The notes under the pieces are model-generated. The model saw only the letters and a program-made list of their open reading frames with translations, searched no databases and had not been told where the DNA came from. Below, piece after piece: positions 1-7,826 of a stretch of 64,000 nucleotides of DNA; the first letter of the stretch is position 1; each line of letters starts with the position of its first letter. The translations under genes were made by a program, and so were the position numbers. The DNA is taken from contig JAQVCR010000001.1 of the NCBI GenBank assembly GCA_028689665.1, positions 1 through 64,000 on the forward strand. The letters are read 5' to 3'. The DNA comes from Muribaculaceae bacterium. GTDB lineage: Bacteria > Bacteroidota > Bacteroidia > Bacteroidales > Muribaculaceae.

Positions 1-48
1 GACCCCAACATTAAAAGTGTTGTGCTCTACCAGCTGAGCTAGCGAATC
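1..48 (-). tRNA. tRNA-Lys (UUU), 3' part cut by window edge
   Basis: Read on the minus strand, bases 48 to 1 give a 7-nt acceptor strand (GATTCGC), TA, a D-arm with GCTC/GAGC stem and AGCTGGTA loop, and an anticodon arm CAACA-CTTTTAA-TGTTG. The loop holds anticodon TTT, so this is a lysine tRNA. The variable loop begins (GGGTC) and the sequence then runs off the window, so the T-arm and 3' acceptor are not visible. Confidence 0.93.
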
Positions 49-69
49 GTTTTGTCCTTAAAAGCGATG

Positions 70-101
70 CAAAGGTAAGGGCTTTCGTTGAAACTTGCAA
101 A
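70..101 (-). promoter_or_regulatory. Bacteroidetes-type promoter for tRNA-Lys
   Basis: The plus strand reads CAAAGGTA at 70-77, which is TACCTTTG on the minus strand and fits the -7 consensus TAnnTTTG. A CAAA at 98-101 gives a -33 TTTG after a 20-nt spacer. Transcription would start close to base 63, about 15 nt before the mature tRNA 5' end. Confidence 0.7.
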
Positions 102-219
102 TTTTTAGACAATAAAATTTCAACTATTTATATGTTTTTTGGCTGTTCAATATATAAATACGCTGATTTTCAGCTATTAAGAGTATATAAAAAAGTTTTA
201 CAAAAAGCATCATTTTCAT

Positions 220-2595
220 TTAGTACTCGAATGTAATGCCTATCGATGGTAGAAGTGTTCCACTTTTTTGCTCTATATATTTCATTTTATATCGTTGCTG
301 GGCTGCCGGTGCTGTCGGATTTTCAATAATTCCCGTACTCATTAATACGTCTTGACGCTTAAATTGACTCTTTGTTATGTTTTGCAAGTCGAGATAAAAG
401 CCTAGCATACATTTTCGGATATAGAATGTCTTGTCGATGCGCAAATCTAATTGAGCGAAAGCGGGCTGTCGCTCGGTGTTATATTTTGAGTAGTCGAAAT
501 ATGGCTGTCCTTTAGCATTCCAAGCCGATACGAGTGAAGACTTATCTACATCGTAAGGGGTGAATGGTGCGCCGCCTATACATTTAAATTTCATTCCAAC
601 GCTCCAATTTTTAGGTAGATCGTAGGTACCTGTTATATTAATAATAAATCTATTGTCCCATGCCGAAGCGATATAGTTGCTATGTTCATCGTTTCGATAC
701 TCGCTTTTAAACACAGTTACCGATGACGAGAGATTAAGACGCTGTGCGATAAACCAGCGAGCAAGGAATTCTATTCCATAGCTGCGACCTTGTGCCGACG
801 ATACTAATAATTCGTTCCCTACAATTCCATAATCGTCGCCTTTGCAGGCTAATGGTATATTATCGGTTATTGATAGCGGAATGTTGCCATAACCTTTATA
901 GAAGCCTTCGAGTGAAAATTCAAGAGTGTTTCCTTTGTGCCAATTAAATCCTACACTTCCTTGTGATACCCGCATATAATCTAGTTCCTTGTTTAGCAGC
1001 TCGCCATCATCGTTGCGATAGCCCAGCGAGGTGTAAGGTGGTAATTGATAGAAAACGCCGGCGTTGGCATTGACAAATAGATTATCTGCGATGCGATAAG
1101 ACAATGATAGTCGGGGCGAAATATGCTTGAGCATATTTGTTAATCTCGATGAATAATCGGCACCATCACTTCTTAATCCTGCCGATGCCGTGAATCTGTC
1201 GCCGGGGAACGAATAAGATGCAGTAGCAAATATCCCCCATTTTATCATGTTCAGAGTAGAATTATAGGTGTTATCGACAAGCGAACTCTGATTAAATGTT
1301 TTGATAAAGCTATCACCCGAATAATTGGCATATTCTATATTAGCACCTGCATTTATCTTCCAACGTTCGAGCAATGTGGTATTCTCAAATCTGAATTTAG
1401 TTTCATTCTCAATCGAGCGGATTTTTAATCTCAAGTTGTCTTCGCTCGAATCATCGTTAGCGATATATTTAATATTACGATTATTAAGATAGCTGTGGCT
1501 AAGGGTAAATAATTGCGAGTGTATTCCTGCATAATGTCGATAAGCGGCACCCACTGTTACCGTTTCTTGTTTAATAGTTGGTAGATAGCTTAGAATATAC
1601 TCTGCGCTCTCATCATTGAGCGAGGTATTGAGTTTCATATCATCAAATCCCATAATACCAAGAATAGTAAGTTCATTATTCTTGTCAAATTTTGTTTTTA
1701 CTTTAAATTGACCATCAGTGAAAGTGGGCAAAAAAGGCAGTCCAAGCATCTTAAATAGCAGTTGTAGATAAGATTGTCGAGCCGAAACTATGTATGTAGT
1801 CTTTTCTCCAATATGTCCTGTTGTTGCTAGTGAGAATTCTGATGCCCCAAGAGTAGCTTTAAAGGTATAGTTGTCATAGTTGCCATCAATCAAGCGAAAA
1901 TCTAATACCGAACTTAGAGCATTGCCACGGTTAGACGGAATTGCCCCTGTATAGAATTTCACTTCACGAATAAAGTCGGCATTGATAATCCCCACAGGGC
2001 CTCCCGACGCTCCCTCTGTGCTAAAGTGATTGATGTTTGGTATTTCTATACCATCGAGATAAAAGCGATTCTCAGAAGGCGAGCCACCGCGCACAATTAA
2101 GTCGTTGCGATACCCCGCAGGCGAAAATGCGACACCGGGATAAGACTGCACTATCTTTGATATATCACGATTTGCACCGGGCGACTTTTCTATTTCTCTA
2201 ATACCAATCACCCGCATTCCTATCGGCGCATCAATCTCGCGTCGAAAAGGCGAAGCCGTAACAGTGATAGTTGAAAGCTCGTTTACCGAAGGTTCCATCT
2301 CAATGTTAAGAGTAATATCGCGAGTAGAAATATAGAACTCGGGTGGAAAGGCATCTTTCATTCCCGACAACGACACTTTAAGTGAATAAGCACCGGGTAC
2401 AAGATTCTCGATAGTAAACCGCCCTAAGCTATCCGTAACAGCCGATTTAGATAATCCTAAGGCAACAATAGCGGCATATTCCACCGGGTTTCGAGTAGTC
2501 TTGTCAATCACCACGCCACTGACACTATGTGCGGGATTGGCGGCATTTGCAACCATAGAAAAAATAAATGCAAATGATATTATGAGCTTTTTCAT
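220..2595 (-). CDS. TonB-dependent outer-membrane receptor with carboxypeptidase-like N-domain
   Basis: Predicted outer-membrane active transporter of 791 residues, substrate unknown. An 18-residue signal peptide ends at ANA. Residues about 25-100 form a carboxypeptidase-regulatory-like beta-sandwich (VSGVVIDKTTRNPVEYAAI...GRFTIENL pattern) usual in Bacteroidetes receptors. A plug domain follows at about 120-235, with RVIGIREIEK, the LIVRGGSPSENRFYLDGIEI signature and VKFYTGAIPSNRGNALSS. The rest is a beta-barrel ending in FEY, an aromatic C-terminus typical of barrel proteins. No SusD partner is next to it. Its ATG overlaps the TGA of the upstream AI-2E gene (ATGA), so the two are probably translated together. 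The family is secure; the ligand cannot be told. Confidence 0.93.
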   Translation of the reverse strand: MKKLIISFAFIFSMVANAANPAHSVSGVVIDKTTRNPVEYAAIVALGLSKSAVTDSLGRFTIENLVPGAYSLKVSLSGMKDAFPPEFYISTRDITLNIEMEPSVNELSTITVTASPFRREIDAPIGMRVIGIREIEKSPGANRDISKIVQSYPGVAFSPAGYRNDLIVRGGSPSENRFYLDGIEIPNINHFSTEGASGGPVGIINADFIREVKFYTGAIPSNRGNALSSVLDFRLIDGNYDNYTFKATLGASEFSLATTGHIGEKTTYIVSARQSYLQLLFKMLGLPFLPTFTDGQFKVKTKFDKNNELTILGIMGFDDMKLNTSLNDESAEYILSYLPTIKQETVTVGAAYRHYAGIHSQLFTLSHSYLNNRNIKYIANDDSSEDNLRLKIRSIENETKFRFENTTLLERWKINAGANIEYANYSGDSFIKTFNQSSLVDNTYNSTLNMIKWGIFATASYSFPGDRFTASAGLRSDGADYSSRLTNMLKHISPRLSLSYRIADNLFVNANAGVFYQLPPYTSLGYRNDDGELLNKELDYMRVSQGSVGFNWHKGNTLEFSLEGFYKGYGNIPLSITDNIPLACKGDDYGIVGNELLVSSAQGRSYGIEFLARWFIAQRLNLSSSVTVFKSEYRNDEHSNYIASAWDNRFIINITGTYDLPKNWSVGMKFKCIGGAPFTPYDVDKSSLVSAWNAKGQPYFDYSKYNTERQPAFAQLDLRIDKTFYIRKCMLGFYLDLQNITKSQFKRQDVLMSTGIIENPTAPAAQQRYKMKYIEQKSGTLLPSIGITFEY

Positions 2596-3725
2596 ACATT
2601 TTCATTCGAGTCGCTATTGTCATCAATCTTGACCTCAACCGACTCTTTAGCATGAATAATATAGCGATCGTAATAAGATATAACGAGAGAAGTAAGGGGT
2701 AATGCTATGATAAGCCCTATAAAGCCAAGCAATGTTCCCCAAATAGACAACGAGAGAAATATAATTGCGGGATTAAGACCCATATATTTACCCATAATTT
2801 TAGGAGTGAGATACATATCTTGAATTGCTTGCACCACACAATACACCGCAAATGTCTCGCCAAAAAGCAACCAAAAATTCTCGCCGGTACTTACCGAATT
2901 GACTAAGCAGAGAAGGGCTGCCATAGGGATCGAAATTAATTGCAAATACGGCACCATATTAAGCAAGCCTATAAACAATCCGAAAATCACAGCAAGAGGC
3001 AATCCGACAATAAGAAATCCTATACTGAACAGCACTCCCACAATAAATGAAATTAGTGCTTGTCCACGAAAGTAGTGATTCATACTACTCTCAACCTCTT
3101 TAAATATCTGAGTTGCGCTCACGCTATATTTTGCCGGTATCATTGCCTTGAAGCCTCCCATTATCTTATCATAGTCGATAAGGATAAATACTAGATAAAG
3201 CAGAACAATAGCCCAGCTGCACACGGCAAGGACAACCCTCACACTGCTCCCCATAATTGTCCACATCTCGGCAATTGCCTCCTCGACAAAGGTCATTATT
3301 TCCTCATGCGAGAACATATTATAGAGCGAGTCGAAGTTTAAATATTTGATTATATAATTATGAATTTCAGCAGGTAAGAATGGAATATCCACATTTGCCT
3401 TTGCATATTGTTGAAACATTGTTGCCATTGCCCCAATCTCACTAGTAATGTAAGGTATGAAGAAAATGAGCAACACCGTCAACAGACAGATTATCTCAAA
3501 GAGCGATACCACAGTAGGCATCACATTCCCTTTTAATTTGAGTGCTTTCTTGTTATAAAGTATAAAAGGGTGAATAATATAAGCTATAAGACAAGCAACT
3601 AAGAAGGGCAGTAAAACACTTTTAAGATAGTCGATAAGCCATACCGCACCGATAATAACTATTGTAGTAATTATAAGGCGAACAACCTTGTCGAAAGTAT
3701 AAAGCCGAGATGTGCTGTTATTCAT
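2592..3725 (-). CDS. AI-2E family (PerM-type) transporter
   Basis: Inner-membrane protein of 377 residues with about eight hydrophobic segments. Two lie near the N-terminus (LIITTIVIIGAVWLIDYL, VLLPFLVACLIAYIIHPFIL) and a cluster sits in the last half. The C-terminal half holds the family pattern around LPLAVIFGLFIGLLNMVPYL and YLTPKIMGKYMGLNPAIIFL. Members export or take up small molecules, or act in Na+/H+ exchange; the original autoinducer-2 label rests on one E. coli protein, so the substrate is open. The soluble insert between TM2 and TM5 (about residues 95-155) is acidic and helical. First gene of a two-gene unit with the TonB-dependent receptor, overlapping it by 4 nt. Confidence 0.88.
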   Translation of the reverse strand: MNNSTSRLYTFDKVVRLIITTIVIIGAVWLIDYLKSVLLPFLVACLIAYIIHPFILYNKKALKLKGNVMPTVVSLFEIICLLTVLLIFFIPYITSEIGAMATMFQQYAKANVDIPFLPAEIHNYIIKYLNFDSLYNMFSHEEIMTFVEEAIAEMWTIMGSSVRVVLAVCSWAIVLLYLVFILIDYDKIMGGFKAMIPAKYSVSATQIFKEVESSMNHYFRGQALISFIVGVLFSIGFLIVGLPLAVIFGLFIGLLNMVPYLQLISIPMAALLCLVNSVSTGENFWLLFGETFAVYCVVQAIQDMYLTPKIMGKYMGLNPAIIFLSLSIWGTLLGFIGLIIALPLTSLVISYYDRYIIHAKESVEVKIDDNSDSNENV

Positions 3726-3752
3726 AACTCTTTGAAAATTTTAATTTATAAA

Positions 3753-3780
3753 CAAATGTACACATAATTATTAGAAACAA
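3753..3780 (-). promoter_or_regulatory. Promoter for the AI-2E/TonB-receptor pair
   Basis: CAAATGTA at 3753-3760 is TACATTTG on the minus strand, a full TAnnTTTG match. A CAA at 3778-3780 could serve as a -33 TTG after a 17-nt spacer, slightly short. It sits between the terminator of the upstream operon (3802-3845) and the gene start at 3725, which is where a promoter is expected. Confidence 0.5.
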
Positions 3781-3801
3781 CATAAATCTAAAAAGATTAG
3801 A

Positions 3802-3845
3802 CAAAAAAATAACGGATAAATCATTGTTATTGTTCTATCCGTTAT
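3802..3845 (-). terminator. Rho-independent terminator of the iorAB-aminotransferase operon
   Basis: ATAACGGATA (3809-3818) pairs perfectly with TATCCGTTAT (3836-3845) around a 17-nt loop. On the minus strand the stem is followed by seven U residues (A-run 3803-3809). It lies 17 nt past the stop of the aminotransferase gene. Confidence 0.8.
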
Positions 3846-3861
3846 CGTTTTATTTGTGTTA

Positions 3862-5073
3862 TTATTTATTTTTCAAATGTTCTTTTATCGCTTTGGCTAC
3901 AATCGGAATACCTCTCGCTATTGTGTCGACATCGGTATTGCAATAGCTCACACGAATTGCATTATCTGCATTGTCTTCGGGGTCGAATGTCTTTCCCGAC
4001 ACAAAAACAACCCCTTGTTCAATTGCATCTTTAAGAATTTCTGTCGAGTTAACTCCTTCGGGCAATCTAAGCCAGATATAGAAGCCTCCTCGCGGTTTCA
4101 CCCATTTCACTTCTTTTGGTAGATATTCCTCTAGCTGTTTTATCATTTCCTTTGCTCGTTTTTTATACTCTACACGAATCTCGGCAAGATAATCATATAT
4201 CACACCACTACGAAGGAACTTGTCGGCAAGCACTTGCGTGTAGCTAGGTGAACAAGCATCGAATGCTTGCTTAATAAGCTCACACTTGCGGTAGATGGTA
4301 GGAGGAACTAGCATCCAGCCTAATCGTAATCCGGGACCAATAATCTTTGAGAACGAACCTGTGTAGCACACTTCCAGCGAATTGCCTGCCATAGAAACTA
4401 TTGGTGTAAGGTCGGCAGAGTCGGTGCTTTCAAACGTTAAATCGCCATAAGCATCATCTTCTATCAATGGTATATCATGCCCTGCCAGTAGCTCTACAAG
4501 TTGTTTGCGACGACGATAAGTATAAAGCACTCCGGCAGGATTGTGGAATGTAGGAGTAATATATACAAATTTAGGTTTCCGATTCTGCGCCTCAAGGCTC
4601 TCAATCATATTTTTGAGATCATCAATAATAATGCCCTCATCGTCTAATCCACACGAATTTATATTAGCTTCATAACTTTTAAAAGCCGAAAGCGCACCGA
4701 TAAAACTAGGATTCTCAACTATAATGTCATCATTAATATCAACAAAAGCCTTTGCCAGAATATTTATAGCTTGGAGCGAACCGGTGGTAATTATCAGCTT
4801 ATGCGACTCTACCGGCAGACCCTTCTTTTTAAGAAACTCAGACAACGATTCAAGGAGCTGTGGCAACCCCGTAGTAGGACCATATTGCATAGCTACCTGC
4901 TTCTCTCGCTCGGTTAATTCGGCTGTAATTTTGTCGATATATTTCAATGGAAACAAATCATTTCCCGGCATACCACCGGCAAATGAAATAATTCCGGGAC
5001 GAGTAGCCAAGCTCATCAAATCTCTAATTTGTGAAGCACGAAGCGCCTCTACACTTTTTGCAAAACGTGTCAT
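3862..5073 (-). CDS. PLP-dependent aminotransferase, class I/II (LysN/KAT-like)
   Basis: 403-residue fold-type I aminotransferase, cytoplasmic. Visible landmarks are FHNPAG (N178-P179), IEDDAYG with the pyridine-binding D207 and Y209, GSFSKIIGPGLRLGW with Schiff-base K243, and a late arginine in NAIRVSY for the substrate carboxylate. It resembles the 2-aminoadipate/kynurenine/aromatic branch (also found as the C-terminal half of MocR regulators, but here without a DNA-binding domain). As the last gene of the iorAB-paaK operon it most likely interconverts aromatic amino acids and arylpyruvates. That substrate is inferred from context; a role with branched or 2-aminoadipate-like amino acids is possible. 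It starts 5 nt after the thioesterase gene. Confidence 0.9.
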   Translation of the reverse strand: MTRFAKSVEALRASQIRDLMSLATRPGIISFAGGMPGNDLFPLKYIDKITAELTEREKQVAMQYGPTTGLPQLLESLSEFLKKKGLPVESHKLIITTGSLQAINILAKAFVDINDDIIVENPSFIGALSAFKSYEANINSCGLDDEGIIIDDLKNMIESLEAQNRKPKFVYITPTFHNPAGVLYTYRRRKQLVELLAGHDIPLIEDDAYGDLTFESTDSADLTPIVSMAGNSLEVCYTGSFSKIIGPGLRLGWMLVPPTIYRKCELIKQAFDACSPSYTQVLADKFLRSGVIYDYLAEIRVEYKKRAKEMIKQLEEYLPKEVKWVKPRGGFYIWLRLPEGVNSTEILKDAIEQGVVFVSGKTFDPEDNADNAIRVSYCNTDVDTIARGIPIVAKAIKEHLKNK

Positions 5074-5078
5074 TATAT

Positions 5079-5495
5079 TTATATTATTATTTCTTTTTCT
5101 GTTATGTAATAAGTTCCTTTAAAGCGAGCCACAAGAGTGTCAAGCTCATCTTTTATATCAATCTCTATATACGAAAAGCGATGCGAACGCGATAGCTCGG
5201 TAGCTTTAGCAATAAGCATATTGCCCTTAGTCTTGTTGAGATAACTGATAGATGAGTCGATAGACAGCGACACAAAGCCATAGGCATTAGTTGCCACTGC
5301 ACCTGCAAAATCGCCTAGAGAATACAAGAATCCCCCATGAGGAATTCCCACCCCATTGAGATGGTTAGGCTGAATATCAACAGTAATCACACTGCCTCCG
5401 GCACAACCTTCGACAATATTGAATCCTAACGACATAGCATAAGTGTCGTTAAGGAAATATTCTTTTAACGCCTCTAAATTATTAATACAAGCCAT
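5079..5495 (-). CDS. PaaI-like hotdog-fold acyl-CoA thioesterase
   Basis: 138 residues, the normal size for a single hotdog domain. The active-site stretch NGVGIPHGGFLYSLGDFA (residues 47-64) matches the PaaI pattern N-G-x-G-x-x-H-G-G-x(6)-D, with N47, H53-G54-G55 and D62. PaaI-type enzymes hydrolyse phenylacetyl-CoA and its hydroxylated forms. Here it sits between a PaaK-like ligase and an aminotransferase in an operon with indolepyruvate oxidoreductase, so release of arylacetate from arylacetyl-CoA is a natural role. The start codon is separated by one base from the stop of the ACT-domain gene. Confidence 0.88.
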   Translation of the reverse strand: MACINNLEALKEYFLNDTYAMSLGFNIVEGCAGGSVITVDIQPNHLNGVGIPHGGFLYSLGDFAGAVATNAYGFVSLSIDSSISYLNKTKGNMLIAKATELSRSHRFSYIEIDIKDELDTLVARFKGTYYITEKEIII

Positions 5496-5496
5496 A

Positions 5497-5919
5497 TTAT
5501 AGCATTTCGCTTGCAGGCATCAGCTCCATCTTATTGTTTTGGAGTACCTCAATCATTCTATTATTGTCATTCGAGTGCATCACCGAGATAGCAACGCCAT
5601 CGGTAGAGGCATAAGCATACATATAATCTATGCAAATATCGTTATCCGACAGCACCTTTAAGGCCTTGTTTAATGAGCCGGAAACATCTTTTAGTTTCAG
5701 ACACACCACATCGTTGATATGCACCGAATAGTTATGATTACGAAGAATATCTGAGGCAAGTTCGGGACGTGCAACCACCATTCTCAATATACCATAGTCA
5801 GTAGCATCGGCAACACAAAAAGCCGACATATTAATTCCATGCTGAGCCAAAATACCGGTAACTCTGGCTAGACTTCCTGTTTTATCTTCTAGAAAGATGG
5901 AAAGTTGTTTAATTATCAT
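5497..5919 (-). CDS. Tandem ACT-domain protein, amino-acid sensor
   Basis: 140 residues made of two ACT domains (about 1-68 and 69-138). The first opens MIIKQLSIFLEDKTGSLARV with the D-x-x-G-S-L turn. The second opens VHINDVVCLKLKDVSGSLNK with the same arrangement. There is no catalytic domain. ACT pairs bind amino acids and regulate partner enzymes. Genes like this are common next to paaK-like genes of Bacteroidetes and Clostridia, where an aromatic amino acid is the likely ligand. It is 22 nt downstream of the ligase gene. Family certain, ligand inferred. Confidence 0.88.
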   Translation of the reverse strand: MIIKQLSIFLEDKTGSLARVTGILAQHGINMSAFCVADATDYGILRMVVARPELASDILRNHNYSVHINDVVCLKLKDVSGSLNKALKVLSDNDICIDYMYAYASTDGVAISVMHSNDNNRMIEVLQNNKMELMPASEML

Positions 5920-5941
5920 GGATCTGTGAATTTTAGTTTAT

Positions 5942-7240
5942 TTATTTTTTACGATTATCAATCACTCTTACTGCTTTGCCTTCCGAGCGACTTAGCGTAT
6001 GAGGCTCGGCAAGTTTAATGACAGCACTAATACCAAGAGTGCTTTGCACACTTTGCGCAATTCTTTTCTTAAGATTTTCAATTTCACGAATTTCTGTAGT
6101 CCAGAATTTATCGGCAATCTCCACCTTAATTTCTAATGTGTCAAGATTATTCTTTCGGTCGACTGTAAGCACATAATTTGGAGTAGTCTCGTATATATCC
6201 ATTAGCACCGACTCAACCTGTGAAGGGAATACATTTACGCCGCGAATAATAAGCATATCATCGCTACGTCCTAATATAGTCCCCATTCTGACAAGTGTAC
6301 GCCCACACTCGCACTTTTCTATATTTAGAGTACATAGATCTCGTGTGCGGTAGCGAAGAAGTGGCATAGCTTCTTTAGTCAATGTGGTGAATACCAATTC
6401 GCCCACCTCTCCATAAGGAAGCACATCTCCGGTTTCCGGATTAATAATTTCGGGGACAAAATGATCTTCATGTATATGACTACCATTCTGACATTCACAT
6501 TCCATTGCCACACCCGGACCTATAACTTCGCTTAGCCCATATATATTAAAAGCTTTTATTCCAAGAATCTCTTGAATATGCCGGCGTAGCTCCTCACTCC
6601 ATGGTTCTGCACCACACACAGCACGTTTTAGCTTAATTTTATCTTTCACCCCATTTTCCTCAATACTCTCGGCAAGATATGCAAGATAAGATGGTGTACA
6701 AGCAATTGCCGTAGAGCCGAAATCCATCATTAGTTGTAGCTGTTTTTTAGTGTTACCGGTAGAAATAGGGATAACCGATGCGCCGACTTTCTCTACCCCG
6801 TAATGTATTCCCAATCCACCGGTAAATAAGCCATAACCATAAGCCACTTGCATAATATCACGATTAGTGATACCTGCCATGGTAAGCGAGCGAGCCACTA
6901 CCTCACTCCACATTTCAAGGTCGTTTTTAGTACAGCCTACGACAGTCGGTTTACCCGTCGTTCCACTCGAAGCATGCAACCTCACGACTTCACTTTGCGG
7001 CACTGCAAATAGCCCGAACGGATAATTATCTCGAAGATCTTTCTTCGTTGTGAAAGGTAGCTCGTTAAGTTGGCTTATATCCTTAATATCGTTAGGATTA
7101 ATACCTTTCTGGTCAAATAGATTCTTATAAAAAGGAACATTATGATAGATTCTTTTCACCATCTCCGAAAGGCGACGCGATTGTAGCTTCACTAGTTCCT
7201 CTCTATCAATACATTCAATATCTTGTCTCCAGTATTTCAT
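5942..7240 (-). CDS. paaK: Phenylacetate-CoA ligase (PaaK-like, AMP-forming)
   Basis: 432-residue acyl-adenylate-forming enzyme that couples arylacetate, CoA and ATP, or works with IorAB in an energy-conserving direction. Seen are the phosphate loop SSGTTGKP (91-98), the adenine-binding YGLSEVIGPG, LRYRTRD before the hinge and LGRSDDMLIIRGVNVFPSQ. Cysteines and histidines cluster in MECECQNGSHIHEDH and again in EKCECGRT, a pattern that could hold a metal. Length is normal for the family. It lies 9 nt after iorB. Arylacetates such as phenylacetate or indoleacetate are the expected substrates; exact specificity is open. Confidence 0.9.
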   Translation of the reverse strand: MKYWRQDIECIDREELVKLQSRRLSEMVKRIYHNVPFYKNLFDQKGINPNDIKDISQLNELPFTTKKDLRDNYPFGLFAVPQSEVVRLHASSGTTGKPTVVGCTKNDLEMWSEVVARSLTMAGITNRDIMQVAYGYGLFTGGLGIHYGVEKVGASVIPISTGNTKKQLQLMMDFGSTAIACTPSYLAYLAESIEENGVKDKIKLKRAVCGAEPWSEELRRHIQEILGIKAFNIYGLSEVIGPGVAMECECQNGSHIHEDHFVPEIINPETGDVLPYGEVGELVFTTLTKEAMPLLRYRTRDLCTLNIEKCECGRTLVRMGTILGRSDDMLIIRGVNVFPSQVESVLMDIYETTPNYVLTVDRKNNLDTLEIKVEIADKFWTTEIREIENLKKRIAQSVQSTLGISAVIKLAEPHTLSRSEGKAVRVIDNRKK

Positions 7241-7249
7241 TGTATAATA

Positions 7250-7819
7250 TTATTTAGTGGCATCTACACCAATGGCAAATGCTTTAAGATTCATTTCAAT
7301 TATATTCTCGCCTTTCGATTTAAACATCTCACGGATAGCCTCAATAAATCGTTGCTCAGGAATATCAGTAAATCTAGACATAGCACCGAGTATCACCACA
7401 TTGCTTGCTCTAGAGCTGCCCGCTTCTTTTGCCAGATAGGCGGCATTGACTACTTTTGCATTAAGACTATTAAGTTTTTTAATGATTAATTCTTCTTCGG
7501 GATAATTAGGAATATTCTTAAAAAAATCTCCGGCTGTTACTATTGTTCCTTCGGGCGACAAATATTCTATATATCGCAAGCTCTCTAACGGCTCTACTGC
7601 AACTATCAAATCGCACTTGCCTTTAGGTATTAAATCACTAAAAATCTCATTACTACTAATCCTCAGGTGCGACTGCACATCGCCTCCCCGCTGGCTCATT
7701 CCATGCACTTCGGCTTGCTTTACATTCAATCCTTCAAGCATTGCCGCTGTATCAATAATCGATGCGATAGTAAGGATTCCTTGTCCTCCCACACCGGCAA
7801 TTATTATATCTTTTTTCAT
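7250..7819 (-). CDS. iorB: Indolepyruvate ferredoxin oxidoreductase, beta subunit
   Basis: 189-residue gamma-type domain of 2-oxoacid:ferredoxin oxidoreductases. It opens with KDIIIAGVGGQG and carries QAEVHGMSQRGGDVQSHLR, both diagnostic of IorB. An in-frame extension reaches back to 7903 inside iorA, but the chosen ATG at 7819 places the conserved GVGGQG motif right at the N-terminus as in the family and leaves a 7-nt gap to iorA. It has one cysteine, so it carries no iron-sulfur cluster itself. Together with IorA it converts arylpyruvates to arylacetyl-CoA with CoA and ferredoxin. Confidence 0.93.
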   Translation of the reverse strand: MKKDIIIAGVGGQGILTIASIIDTAAMLEGLNVKQAEVHGMSQRGGDVQSHLRISSNEIFSDLIPKGKCDLIVAVEPLESLRYIEYLSPEGTIVTAGDFFKNIPNYPEEELIIKKLNSLNAKVVNAAYLAKEAGSSRASNVVILGAMSRFTDIPEQRFIEAIREMFKSKGENIIEMNLKAFAIGVDATK

Positions 7820-7826
7820 AATCGTC

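Noticed and set aside
162-174. GCTGA/TCAGC hairpin after the TonB-dependent receptor gene as a terminator
   Set aside because: A 5-bp stem with a 3-nt loop and no U-run on the minus strand; too weak to claim.
3856-4122. Plus-strand open frame over the aminotransferase gene end
   Set aside because: It is the antisense shadow of a well-supported aminotransferase gene and begins inside its terminator region.
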